64,000 bases of DNA from Heterostelium multicystogenum (taxonomy: Eukaryota > Evosea > Eumycetozoa > Acytosteliales > Acytosteliaceae): positions 1 through 64,000 of the forward strand of contig RCNN01000146.1 of NCBI GenBank assembly GCA_003667245.1. The letters run 5' to 3'. Below, piece by piece: positions 36,433-47,582 of the stretch (positions are counted from its first letter, which is position 1; each line of letters starts with the position of its first letter). The notes beneath the pieces are model-generated. The model was not told the origin of the DNA. It searched no databases and saw only the letters and a program-made list of their open reading frames with translations. A program made the position numbers and the translations under genes.

Positions 36433-39400
36433 ATGGATAGAATCAAAAAGCTATTCTCTAGTAGTGCCGATACAAAAGAAAGAAGAGTCATTCTTGACCA
36501 GAATGCACCTCATGTTAAGAACCAATATGTGAACAACTATATTGCTACTTCGAAATACACACTATTGACATTTTTGCCAAAGAATCTGTTTCAACAGGTA
36601 AGAGTCCTCTAACTAGTTAGAAGTAAGATCCGATTGATTATTTAGTATACTGATGAAACTGTGTTCCCGAGTAGTTTACTAGGATTGCCAATTTCTATTT
36701 CCTTTTTATTGTCATCATTTCCTTTACAGATGTATCACCAAATAAACCGGGTGGTAGTATCTTTGGTTTGGTCTTGGTCATCGGAATCAATGCAGCCAAA
36801 GAAGCGTATGAAGATTTTGTAAGTTTCAGATGTGCACCACCGCATTCATGTTGCTAGAGATTCTAATATCGCCAATGCCCTTTTAGAAACGTTACCAATC
36901 TGATAAAGAGATCAATAATAGAACGGCCAATATCATTAGGAATGGAGAGGAGTTGCAGGAACTTTGGATGAACTTGATGGTCGGTGATATTGTGGTGGTC
37001 AGGAATGGAGAGCAGTTTCCAGCGGATTTGATATTGTTGTCCAGCTCAAGTGAAATGTCTCAAGGAATGTGTTTCATTGAAACATCGAATCTAGATGGTG
37101 AAACCAGTCTGAAGTCCAAACAAGCTTTGTTGGAGACTAACCATTTGCAAAATGCTAGGGATTTCTCCAATTTCCGTGCGCTACTTGAATATGAGCCACC
37201 TTCTGTTACACTGACAAGCTTCAATGGTCGTATGACCATCAATAATCAGCCCTATTCTTTGAGCATGGATCAACTGTTGATTCGTGGTACCATTTTGATG
37301 AATACCAGTGCCATCTATGGAGTGGTGGCATACACCGGACACCAGACAAAATATATGCTCAACACCAAGGCCACTCCATTTAAGCGTAGTCGAATGGACT
37401 CTACTGTAAACTACATCTTGATCGCAGCATTTTCAATTGATTTTGTATTGTGTGTACTCTGTACGCTTCTAGGAAACACCTATTACCAGAAAGAGCGTGG
37501 AGATGGCGCATGGTATCTGCCACTCGGTGACAAACTATCCATTGGACACACTCAAGGGCTTCTTTACTTTTGTGGTCCTGTTTGCAACTATTGCACCATT
37601 TTCTTTGTATGTATCTCTCGAGTTGGCTCGTGTACTCCAGCTCATGGCAATCAATAAGGATAAAGAGATGTACCATGAAGAATCTAAATCGTTTGCAAAG
37701 GCTAGAACATCCAATCTCAATGAGGAACTTGGTCAAGTGGAGTATATATTCTCTGACAAAACTGGTACACTGACAAGAAATCAAATGGAGTTCAAAAGAT
37801 ACAGTTTTGAATGGTGTTGTTTATGGTCCTACTCATATTGATGGTAAACTATCCACATCAACCAAACAAGACAATTCGAGCTTGATAACTTCCAGCATCA
37901 AACAAGATGAAGAAGAAGATTTTGGTAGCAGAGACTTAGTATGTATTTAAGCAAGTTTCATTATTCTTGACTCCTACTGACTTTAGATGAATTTAGATGG
38001 GAAGTAATGCTATCGGAATGACTGATCTTTCAAGGTCAGCTGCAAACTCTGAGTTGGGAAAATCAATAACAAGCCATGAAAATGACCCATTGTTACCAAA
38101 GATTGATTGACCAATCCAGATAATTTAGAATTCTTTGTAGCTATTGCCATTTGTCATTCAGTAATTCCAGAGTCAGTCGATGATCAAGGCAAAAGTATGA
38201 ATCAACTATTTAATATGATAAGAGCTATATTTTAACATTTCTTTTGGTTAAAGTTAAATATTCATCATCTTCACCAGATGAAATTGCGTTGGTGAGAGAA
38301 GCATCGAATACAGGTATCAAATTCCATACAAGAACTCCTTCTCATTTGGGGATCAATGTATTGGGTGAAGAAAGACAATACAAATTGCTTAATATTTTAG
38401 AGTTTTCAAGTGATAGAAAGAGAATGTCTGTCATTGTTAAGAATTATAACTCCGATGATATTATTCTATACTGTAAAGGAGCAGACTCTGCAATTATGCC
38501 ACAGTTGGCTAGCGACTCTAATTTGTCAGCGTTGAAGACAGACCAAGAAAACCTCCACAGTTTTTCATGTACAGGTCTAAGAACTCTGTGCTATGCTAAG
38601 CGTATTATCTCACAATCAGAGTACGAGCCATGGGCACAGAGTATGAATGAAGCCAACTTGTTATTAAATAATCGTAAGGAGAAAATATCCGAGGTATCTT
38701 TGGAAATTGAGAAGAACTGGTATTTTTTGGGCGTAGTTGGTATTGAAGATCGTCTTCAGGACCACGTTCCAGAGACAATAAAAAACCCTCTCCAAAGCAG
38801 GAATCAAAATATGGATGTTGACTGGTGATAAGCAAGAAACAGCAATTAACATTGGAATTTCATGCAACTTGTTGGACTCAAATGATCTGATCATTCTCAA
38901 TGAAACAAGTGGTCCAACACTTCTCCAAAAGATTAATCAATCCATTCAAGTATTAGAGGGAAAAGAGAATGGTGGCAAAATGAATGCCATTGTCATCGAT
39001 GGTCCCACCATGGCTCACATGTGTCAGGAGAAAGAGATTGAAGATTCATTCTACCAATTGGCACACAAGGTAAATTCAGTCATTTGCTGTCGTGTAACAC
39101 CATTTCAAAAGAGTGAGATGGTACGTATTGTCAAGGATCGTACCAAGAGTGTAACATTGGCAGTAGGAGATGGTGCCAACGATGTCAGTATGATACAATA
39201 TGCACATGTTGGAATTGGAATTAGTGGATTTGAAGGAAGACAAGCCGTTCTTGCATCTGATTATGCTATTGCCCAGTTTAGATTCCTCGAGAAGCTTTTA
39301 TTGATACATGGTCGCTACAACTACAAGAGACTCTCTACGCTATTATGCTTCTCTTTTTGGAAGAATATAGCAACAGTTCTACTCCAACTCTGGTTCAATA

Positions 39401-40164
39401 TTAACACACAATTTTCAGGTCAAACCTTTATCGATGAAATCAATAATATCCTGATCAATATTCTATATACTTCGCTTCCAATCATAGTTTATGCAGTTAC
39501 AGACAGGGACATACAACCAAAGTTTATTAAGAAATATCCAATTCTCTATAAAGAAACTCAAAAGGGAGAAAGTGTAAGCTTTGAACCAAACAGTGATCAT
39601 AACATACACCCATTTATCTTACTAATATTAATTATATTTAGTTTAATTGGAAGATATTTATGACATGGATTTTACATGGAATTTATTGTTCAGTTGTGGT
39701 TTATTATGTAATGTCTAGTATTTTCATTGATGGTCCCACTAGCTCCAATGGAAAGATCGGTGGTTTGTGGCAACAAGCTTCGGCTGCCTTTGTAGCTTTG
39801 ACATTCATGATACAATGTATGTTGATCCTTACTGTTAATTCATGGAATCGTGCTCAACACTGGGCAACATGGATCTCAATTGGATTTTTCATTGTATTCC
39901 AAGTAGCCTACAGTTTTGTTGCTTCAATGTTTGGAAATCTCTACTACTATATGATCTTTGTCAATTTGCTATCGCAACCAATATTTTATTTATCAGTGAT
40001 CATTACCATAGCAATTTGTCTATTACCAGTGTATTTCATTGTATAGTAAGTCTATTTATAAATAATCATATCCATACATTTATTAACATCTTGATAGCTT
40101 CTTAAGGAATTATAGACCACAGCCACTCCATATAGTTCAAGAGTTAGTCAAGAAAAGAAAATAA
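36433..40164 (+). CDS. P4-type phospholipid-transporting ATPase (flippase)
   Basis: P4 ATPases flip aminophospholipids to the cytosolic leaflet, usually with a CDC50 partner. Exon 1 (36433-36597) ends [21 protein letters not shown]. Exon 2 (36675-36818) begins [13 protein letters not shown], the P4 signature. Then follow [26 protein letters not shown] (actuator), [15 protein letters not shown] at 37755, the [12 protein letters not shown] block, [13 protein letters not shown] near 38818, [21 protein letters not shown] near 39169, and the membrane domain. The last intron follows 40047 and the product ends LVKKRK at 40164. A further intron is at 39574-39641. Frame shifts lie near 37520, at the TTTT near 37806, near 38107, and at the A6 run 38780-38785. 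The rebuilt length of about 1,120 residues fits class 1 (ATP8A-like). Confidence 0.87.
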
Positions 40165-40399
40165 ATTGTTTTCCACAATCCTTTGATCTATTTGTTTTTG
40201 TGATTCTATAGATATGTCGTGTCAATAATCTTGTACCTGACAAAAAATGAATAGGAACCTATCCTATAAAAAAAAAAATAAAAGGAAATTACCTATTAAG
40301 ATACCTTAAATTTTCAAAATGGGTATATATGTATTACTTGTATATATAAGTAATCTTCTCAACACATCTTTCAACTATTATCCATCTCTTACTGATGGT
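40165..40399. other. Start of the accessory island; small hairpin
   Basis: No gene is seen. ATTACTT/AAGTAAT (40333-40339 with 40348-40354) forms a short hairpin around a TA-rich loop. Confidence 0.45.
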
Positions 40400-40486
40400 C
40401 ACAGGTTGGTTGTTATGACCATTATTTTATAGAGGATCCTCCAAATAATAAGCAGCCTATTTGGAGCAGGTGTTTCAACAGTGGAC
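40400..40486 (+). repeat. Structured repeat, copy A
   Basis: This 87-bp block is repeated at 40990-41071. It begins CACAGG, contains ATGACCAT-ATTTTATAGAGG and ends GGTGTTTCAACAGTGGAC. Copy A holds two hairpins: ATGGTCA/TGACCAT (40395-40401 with 40416-40422) and CTCCAAATA/TATTTGGAG (40439-40447 with 40458-40466). The strand given is arbitrary. Confidence 0.7.
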
Positions 40487-40909
40487 AGCCAGGATAGCAT
40501 TTTATTTTATTTTTTTAATCAAACAGGAGATCTATTTTATTAATTAATAAAAAATGGTGAGGTTCTCTATATATATATTTTATGACACAAAGAGACAGTC
40601 GTGATTGTCCTAAATATGTTTTTTGAATTTCTTATTTTCCGATTTATTTGTTGATTTTGTATTTTGCATTCATATCCAAATGAAATATTAATCTTTAAAT
40701 GAAGGCGGGAGCACCATATTGGGGATATCGCAATCAGAGATGGTGAAAATGTTCAAGTCTTTTTTGAACTCATTGACATCAACGGTGGTGCATGGCTGAT
40801 TCAGCAGTGCCTTTGGAAGCCAGAGATAAACCGAGCTTATGGTAATTGTTTACAACTTATGAATGTTTGTAAAGTCAAGTGTCTTATCACCATTAAGATT
40901 GTTGTACAC

Positions 40910-40930
40910 TTTTTTTTTTTTTTTTTTTTT
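40910..40930 (+). repeat. Poly-T run of 21
   Basis: A run of 21 T lies between the two copies of the structured repeat. It could be a poly(A) tail of a minus-strand retroposed sequence or ordinary homopolymer drift. Confidence 0.8.
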
Positions 40931-40989
40931 AACCATACAGTTGTTTATTTAAGGTAGGGTTTAGAAGCCTACAGATTTCTTTTTACAAC

Positions 40990-41071
40990 CACAGGCCGGT
41001 TGTGATGACCATCATTTTATAGAGGCATGACTGCCTATTATTATTTGGAGAAAGGTGTTTCAACAGTGGAC
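40990..41071 (+). repeat. Structured repeat, copy B
   Basis: This is the direct-repeat partner of 40400-40486. Both ends match closely: CACAGG..GGTTGT.ATGACCAT.ATTTTATAGAGG at the left and ATTTGGAG..GGTGTTTCAACAGTGGAC at the right. The middle resembles the reverse complement of the middle of copy A. Its own hairpins are ACAACC/GGTTGT (40985-40990 with 40998-41003) and AGGCA-TGAC-TGCCT. Confidence 0.7.
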
Positions 41072-41226
41072 TGTTAAGTATTTCGAAGCGACAGAAGATT
41101 TTAAGAGTACACCAATGGTTTACGTAGTTGAGGGCTTCGCTTGTCAATTTACATATTCTTCATGGCGGGATGGTATCATACAGACTTGAAAGTACATGGG
41201 TTCACTGGAAGTGTATGGGGAAAAAA

Positions 41227-41313
41227 CTGGAAAACCCGGGATTCGAACCCACGACCCAAGGCGTCACGAGCAGACTACCATACCACATCAGCTATTCTGC
41301 CTTGGGCTAAAAA
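41227..41313 (-). other. tRNA-like remnant (A- and B-box present)
   Basis: The minus strand reads TAGCTGATGTGG (A-box-like) and, 50 bases on, GGGTTCGAATCCC (B-box consensus). Between them is CTGCTCGTGACGCC, where a loop CTCGTGA would carry anticodon CGT (Thr). The T-stem has three perfect pairs and a wobble, the acceptor about five of seven, and the anticodon stem pairs poorly. An 8-bp CCCAAGGC/GCCTTGGG complement competes with the cloverleaf. I read it as a degenerate tRNA or tRNA-derived element. Confidence 0.4.
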
Positions 41314-41385
41314 AAAAAAACATAAGCTAGTCCGGCTTAAAAAAAAAAATGGGCATCGCATGCGGTACTTATTTTTAAAAAATTT

Positions 41386-41457
41386 CTCCCCTTCCGGGAA
41401 TTGAACCCGGGCCTTTCGCGTGACAGGCGAAAATCCTCACCACTAGACCAAAGGGGA
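41386..41457 (-). tRNA. tRNA-Asp (GTC)
   Basis: The 72-nt cloverleaf is complete. The acceptor is TCCCCTT/AAGGGGA with discriminator G. The D-arm holds GGTCTAGTGGTGAGGAT (A-box). The anticodon stem TTCGC/GCGAA has loop CTGTCAC with anticodon GTC (41422-41424). The T-stem CCGGG/CCCGG encloses TTCAATT (B-box). A T6 run just after the 3' end is a plausible RNA polymerase III stop. There is no intron. Confidence 0.95.
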
Positions 41458-41600
41458 AATGGATGATATTTGGGGAAAATAAAAAATATTTGATTTCTCA
41501 TAAGGAAGACCCACAAGATTTGGGAATATGTGAGAACATAGGTGAGTAATGAATATCATTCTTTCTGTAATAAATACTGAACAATAATAAATTCATCCAA

Positions 41601-41709
41601 GTTGCAATTCCAAATGTTAAATACTTCTTTTATAGAACTAATGAAGAGGTAATGCTCTTATTGAATTTCTTCATTAGTTTTATAAAAGAAGTACCTAAAA
41701 ATTTCCAAC
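41601..41709. ncRNA. Long near-perfect hairpin, pre-miRNA-like
   Basis: The arms at 41622-41646 and 41669-41693 are 25 bases long and complementary at 24 positions. The one difference (G at 41635 against T) is a G-U pair in RNA on this strand. The loop is 22 bases. After a small internal loop the stem continues with GTTGCAATT (41601-41609) against AATTTCCAAC (41700-41709). Strand and transcription are unknown. Confidence 0.6.
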
Positions 41710-42030
41710 TAGTTGGATTTCTAATTAGTACTTGCATCATTAAACAAAAAGCCTTATTGGAATCTCCTCAGACCTTTATTACCGCGGTTTTTTTGAATTG
41801 TAAAAATGTAAAAATCATTGTTTTATGAAAATGGACAAGACTGAAGTCCATGATGAACTACTTAATGTTGATTTTGGAAATGATCTTTCCAAAATCATGG
41901 TGAGTTTCTATTTGACAACCATCGGTTTTGATGTCAGGATGCTAGGCATAGGTAATGTTAACATTAATGACAATATAAAAATACTAGTGCAGTAGTTGGT
42001 ACAGGAGAATATAAAATGATCAATCTTTCA
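41710..42030. other. Gene-free stretch with a perfect 11-bp hairpin
   Basis: GATTTTGGAAA (41870-41880) and TTTCCAAAATC (41886-41896) are perfectly complementary around a 5-base loop. A short 6-bp ATGGAC/GTCCAT pair lies just upstream. No gene is supported. Confidence 0.5.
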
Positions 42031-42292
42031 CAGGTGAAGAGACAAATAGGGTGGTTTCCTTAATGCTATTCAACACTTGTATACGATGGATTATACATCC
42101 CTGTGTATGATACCAACCTGTAATAATTACAGTCTCCATCGCCTTTCCAAATAGTAAGGTGATCCTTTCCTTAAACTCAGCATTTATTAACCTAGCCAGT
42201 AAGTTTTTAAGATCTCTGATGTGATCCCAAAAGGTTCTAGCCTAGCTCATCCTGACATTCTAAAGAAACCCTATTTGTTTTCTTCAGACCTG
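42031..42292. mobile_element. Short terminal-inverted-repeat element (MITE-like)
   Basis: The left end 42031-42065 starts CAGGTGAAGAGACAAATAGGG and the right end 42256-42292 is its imperfect inverted copy, ending in CCTATTTGTTTTCTTCAGACCTG. The shared core is CAAATAGGG followed by TTTC and CTTTA-like bases. The interior (about 190 bp) has no reading frame. I see no clear target-site duplication. A partial copy of the core, CAAATAGGTGGTGTTAC, lies near 42489. Confidence 0.45.
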
Positions 42293-42710
42293 ATTTCTAA
42301 AAGTAAAATTATAAAATATAATATAATAAAAGATTGAAGTATAATGAATTTCAATTTGAATCTGAAAAAAAGATTTTGTTTCTAAAGAGTTAGATTCTAA
42401 GATTAGCTACTAAAGGTAAGGAGCCATAGACTAAGGCTGCCAATGAATCCAACAAATCCTTAGTGATTCATTTGAGTCTCCAAAGAACCAAATAGGTGGT
42501 GTTACAAAAAACGAAAATTCAAATTTTAAAAATACCGTTTGGTGAACAAACTTTGTTGTTGATCATATTAAATCAATTGGTAGATATCATAAGACTCAAC
42601 TTTGGTACCACTGTTTTTGAAGTCTGTTTATTTATTTAGATATTATATTATTAGTGGACGTGATAGTATAGTGTACTACTATATTGATAAGTAAACGGTG
42701 TTGTTGGAAA
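42293..42710. other. Leader region of NCBP1 with a small inverted repeat
   Basis: AATGAATC (42442-42449) and GATTCATT (42465-42472) form an 8-bp inverted repeat. The rest is AT-rich with no gene. Confidence 0.45.
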
Positions 42711-45424
42711 ATGTCATTCAATATCGGAAGTTCTCCTCAATACAACAGAAGAGGTAGTGGTGGTGGAGGTGGGTAACAGAAGAGGAAGTGGTGGAAACAG
42801 ATCCATGCAAGTCAACCCAGAAGACGATGTCAAATCAAAGTTGACTTCATTGATTGTCCGTATTGGAGACAAATCCACAACTGCCCTCAGCTCTAACATC
42901 GAAGGTCTTGTCGGTGTCTTGCTACCAGATCTATCAAAGAACAGTTCAACCATTCAAAATATACTATTCAAATGGTAAATACCTAATCATTACCGACATA
43001 TCTATCTGCTCAATCAATATACTTATACCTCTACTATCTACCTATTCTCAATAGTATTTCACAACTACCAAATAAAACACCAATCTACGCTACCATCGTT
43101 GGAAAGATGAACTTAAAGAATCACGAGTTTGGTAAAGAGATTGTCTGTACTTTGGTGGATGGTAAGTTAATTGTTAGAGATTGATTCATAATCAATTCAT
43201 ATCATATCATATCTGTCTGTACCATACTAACACACTATAACAGAGTTAAATGATGCACTTGCTAAACAAAAGTTTTCATCAGCGAAGTTTGTTGATTCGT
43301 TTCATTGCATGTCTGATTGCTACCAATGTATTGTTACCATCGGCAATCTTTGAAGTCTTTGAAACATTGATGTCTGTCTTATCACTACCTCAATTCACAC
43401 AAGCAAAGTCAGATTTCTACATTTACCTTGTAATGACAACTATTCCATGGGTAAATAGCAAACGACCAACAGCATATCCTAAGAATGTCACAAACAACTA
43501 ATTCTGCTCTTATTACTCTTGTTCATCTAGGTTGCACAATATATTCAAGCAACACATCAGCAGCAATTAGATAACTTATTGGAAGAATTGAGTGCATACA
43601 TGGCAACCAGATCAGTTACTGAAAAGAAGTTCTTCCAATCATTTACTCTGGTAACTATTAATGTTGATTTGACGAATCATTCACTCGAAGCTAACTCATT
43701 TTATTATTAGAATGATGATAGATTGGAGCTCTTAATGAAGCAAAATCAAAGCACAGAAAGAAAACAACTGGAATTGCGATACAATCATTCAAATCAACAA
43801 GGAATTTGATTTTAGTGAAGCAAATCAACACGTTTTAACTCCAATCAATTTACCAACTGATGATGCTGTAAATATCAATTGATAATCGATACCATGAATA
43901 TGTTACTTACAACTGTTTTCAATTCAGAACTTCAATTATCCAACATATACCAACCCAATATTTAGATTGTTTGATGAAAAACGATGCACAATTGAAACCA
44001 ATCGACAGACATATCATTGAAGAGTATATTATTGATATTCTCTATTTCTTCAACGGAAGTCACAAAGAAGCTGCTAAGTTTATATACTCTTTGCCAGTCC
44101 AATGCGAAATCGATCATATTGTTGTAGAGGCAAGTATAATTAAGATGCACCTGAGCTATCCAATCGATTGATAACTAACTTCACTATTATTTAGACAATC
44201 TTGGCAGAAGCTTTTAAATTACCACATTCAACATTTAAATCGATATATTACTCTGTGATGTTTGTCGATCTTTTCCGTGATCAGCATGCTACAATTATCC
44301 CAGTGTTTGCATATGCAATCAATATGTTATATGAAAATATAGATCAAATGGATACAGAGATTGTCAATAGATTTTCTTTGATGTTTGCCCACCATCTCAG
44401 TAACTACGAGTTCAAATGGGTCTGGCCAGACTGGAGTGTACCACTCACTGCTCAATTGGATGGTAGTGAGAACGATATTCTCATCCTCTTACAACGTAAA
44501 TTTATCACACAACTCCTTGAGTCCATCGTACGTCTCAGCTATCTAGATAAAATCAAGCAGGTATTACCACAAGAATACCACCCATATCTCCCAACTCCAA
44601 TTGCTCCCAATTTTAAATTCATTGATCCAAACACCAGTAGGTATACTTTGCTGAATAAGACTCTTATTAAAAAGATATTTTACTTATAATCCTCCCTATT
44701 AGATGAAGAATCAAAAGAAATGGTTGCTCAATCTCACAAGCTATTATTGTCATTCAAACAAAAGGAACCAATTGAAGATATCATTCAACAGGTCTCAACT
44801 ATTCCAGAGCACGTGAATGTTGTTGAATTGGTCACTAAGTGTATTTTGCATATTGGTTCAACTAGTTTCTCTCATCTTACCTATGCCATTGAACGTTATG
44901 TCACTCTCTTCAAGACAACTATAAAGACTGACCAAGATCGTTTCGAGTGTTTGAAGAGCACTCTCCAATTCTGGCAATCATCTCACCAACATGTAGTCAT
45001 TGTTGTCGATAAACTGATCACCTATAAGATCTTGGCACCAATTGACCCAATTGTCATGTTGCTCTCTGGTAATCCAAGCACTGGTGTGGTCGTTACTGAT
45101 GCTTATGTATGGGAGATCATTTACAACTCAATCGAAAAGACAAGTATTATCATTGATACTCTTACCAAAGACTACGAGATTTCAATGAATTCCAACGAAA
45201 AGCAATTGAAACTCAAGAGTGCCCAAGCTGAACAACAAGCTCTCTTTACAACCACATTCAAATCACTCGAAAGTCTTTTGAAAAATCCACAAATCGATCC
45301 AGTTTCAACAAAGATTCTCTCTGGTCACCTCAAATCCATCGCCAGACGTTATCTCAATCAATTGAAACCATTATTTGAAACTAACACCGAAATCCTTGAG
45401 ATTGTCCAACAATTTACCCAATAA
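42711..45424 (+). CDS. ncbp1: Nuclear cap-binding protein subunit 1 (CBP80)
   Basis: CBP80 is the scaffold of the nuclear cap-binding complex on capped RNA and acts in splicing, export and decay. The start [12 protein letters not shown] leads into a Gly/Arg-rich head, then the first MIF4G-type helical repeat: [28 protein letters not shown], broken here by splicing before [20 protein letters not shown]. Later come [53 protein letters not shown] and [21 protein letters not shown], all collinear with the family. Introns include 42975-43054, 43162-43243 and 44130-44194; the last has GC-AG ends. One-base shifts lie at the GGG 42771-42773, near 43275, near 43743 and at the A5 run near 43977. The length of about 790 residues fits. 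Confidence 0.87.
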
Positions 45425-45532
45425 ATATTGCTCTATGAAATCTGTGGAATTACAATGAATCAATAAATAAAATACTAAAAAATCAACAAGGATCATATCT
45501 AAAACCTATTATTTTATATTAATGTATACAAT

Positions 45533-46161
45533 TTATTTATCCTCTTTCTTGGAGATATCATTCTCTGGCTTCCAAATAGCACTAATTACATCCTGAACAT
45601 CTTCATCATCGTCAATGTTATCATATTTACTTGGATCAGTGGTACTACTTTTATCTTCTTGTAAAATCAAATTTGATCGCTTTGAATGATCAATTCCCAA
45701 TAACTTTGAACTCATATATTTACCAAACTCATCGACCTTTAGAAAAAAGTTGTTAGTCTGTATCTAATAATCATATATCATCATCTTCATACAGTTTCAA
45801 TGTTTTTATATTTTTTCAATGCATATAAACCTAATCCTGTTGTACCAAAACATAAGAGAGTTCCACCCAATAGTGCTTTTGCTGTATACATAAAAGTACC
45901 TGGTGGAGCATTACGCAAGGTGGTCTTGATTCCACCTGATTTTCTAGTACCAAGTACTATACCAAGAAAGAATCCAAATGTTGTCAATGCGCCAGCTGTC
46001 ATAAGGAATGTCGACAATGGCATTTCTTTGGTGACAAACACTGGCATATTCACATGTGTAGGTTGTGGATTTTCTTGCAAGTATTTCTGTATTTTCTGTT
46101 TTAAATATGATGTAGAACCATCATTGTCGACGTTGTTATTGCTATCACTGCTATCTGTCAT
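45533..46161 (-). CDS. TMEM242-like (DUF1358) mitochondrial membrane protein
   Basis: A 190-residue protein has exons at 45793-46161 and 45533-45736, joined at KNIET-VDEFGKYM across an intron at 45737-45792. Two hydrophobic segments are visible: STFLMTAGALTTFGFFLGIVLG and AKALLGGTLLCFGTTGLGLYAL. The first is followed by basic TRKSGG. The order of an AGALTTFGFFLG helix, a second GGTLLCFG helix and then a D/EFGKYM amphipathic segment resembles TMEM242, an inner mitochondrial membrane factor for ATP synthase c-ring assembly and complex I. The similarity is by pattern only. The gene converges on NCBP1 with 108 bp between stops. The frame is clean. Confidence 0.55.
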
Positions 46162-46312
46162 GGTTTACCAACTATTTATTATTCAAAAACTATGTTTTAT
46201 AACTAGCTAGTACTTTAGAAACAAATGTTTATATATGTTAAAATCAAGCTATAGCAAATTAATCAAGCAAGATGATAACATAATTATTCGTTTTTTATTT
46301 TAAATCATATTT

Positions 46313-47213
46313 TCATTGCTTTTGCAGATTGACAACAAATTCATATTTTCCAATTTTCCAATATATGGCATCTATTTTTATAGGGTTGGTTGGATGATTG
46401 AGATGAACTTCTTTAATTGGATTGGTAATTAAAATATCTGTTGGCTCTGTTGCTTTCCAATGTACTGATAGATGCGGCAAAGGTGTCTAATAATAATTCG
46501 AAATGATTAGTAATCAATTTGAAAACTAAAGCTAATGCTATTTGTATATTACTTCATAAAATACAGGGAATTTAAATTGTTCAAGTACTTTGTCTATCAT
46601 CCTGATAGTTTGATTCAATTTGTCTACATTATTACAAACATTGGCTGCCAGAAACAACCTAGACTGACCATCATTAACAAATGTTGATATTGTTTCAAAA
46701 TTGATTGTAAATCTTTGATAATCTGAATTAGTTCATCTTGATAGTTTGCATCAAAAGACATATGATTACTCTTTTAATTTTCTTTAGACTGGATTTCATT
46801 TCATTTGTGAACGTATCTATTTGATGCTCTCTCATTGGAAATACTCTTGAAAGTGATACATGATAGTCGTCAACCAATTCCAATATATCATTCTTCTTTG
46901 CTAATTCGCTGACTTCGCTTATCATATTGATAATATCAGTTCTTTCATTTGGTATTTTTATATATACAAATGTCGGATAGTTTCCATCTACATGTTCAAA
47001 TAACCTTTTCTTCCCATTCTCCAAAGAAGACTCTGCTTTTTCTTTTTCTTCTTCTGCGAATAGATCATCTGGTAAATCAGGTATTTCTTCTTTGACTGTT
47101 ATCTTTGAAGCTCTTTCATCAATTGTCTTTATTTTCTTTGTTGTTCTACTATAATCCTCATGGTCGCTATAATCGTCTTCATCAGATGATACATATGCAC
47201 AAATAAGATCCAT
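46313..47213 (-). CDS. usb1: USB1/Mpn1, U6 snRNA 3' phosphodiesterase
   Basis: USB1 trims the oligo-U tail of U6 snRNA and leaves a terminal phosphate, protecting U6. It is a 2H phosphoesterase, with two H-x-S/T motifs. The first is DYHVSLSRVFPMREHQID (about 46840), matching the family's HVSLSxTxxLRxHQI. The second, in the last exon, is PLPHLSVHWKA (about 46470). Between them is FVNDGQSRLFLAAN...MIDKVLEQFKFPVFYE, with an intron before the second motif. The head is acidic (SSDEDDYSDHEDY). One frame problem lies near 46750, where a short intron or a one-base shift is needed to connect SSLKKIKR to the middle block. The expected length is about 270 residues. Confidence 0.8.
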
Positions 47214-47582
47214 TAAACATCAACATGTAAAACTGATTATTTCGATTATAAAGTTGACGAGTTGATTTCTTTTTTTAGCTATTAAAAAAGAATACTCATT
47301 AATCTCCTTCCACTGTTACTATGGTAATTCAAAGTATGCAATTTCCATAATTAAAAAAAAAAATATAATATTAATTGTTCTGTATAAAATAAAAGATTTG
47401 ATATTTAAATGCTATTTTAGATTGTATAATGATTAATTTACAAGTTATTTTATTTTATATTTTATATTGACAAGTAATAATTTAATATTATTTGTTAATA
47501 TTTTGACTGATGAGTTGTGTTTCAAAGAAGTGTTGGTTATTTACTATTTAAAACTTCTTGTTAGACTTTGGGGCACCACCGA
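47214..47582. other. Intergenic, AT-rich
   Basis: Spacer between the USB1 start and the vault protein stop, both minus strand. An A11 run lies near 47350. Nothing else is seen. Confidence 0.5.

Noticed and set aside
40690..40850. Coding-like stretch (LGISQSEMVKMFKSFLNSL) in the repeat island
   Set aside because: The frame closes with stops on both sides, has no start or splice partners, and matches no family I know. Probably chance, or a remnant too small to call.
41128..41404. Plus-strand frames over the tRNA-like remnant
   Set aside because: Their peptides (ENPGFEPTT...) are the familiar translation of antisense tRNA sequence, not protein.
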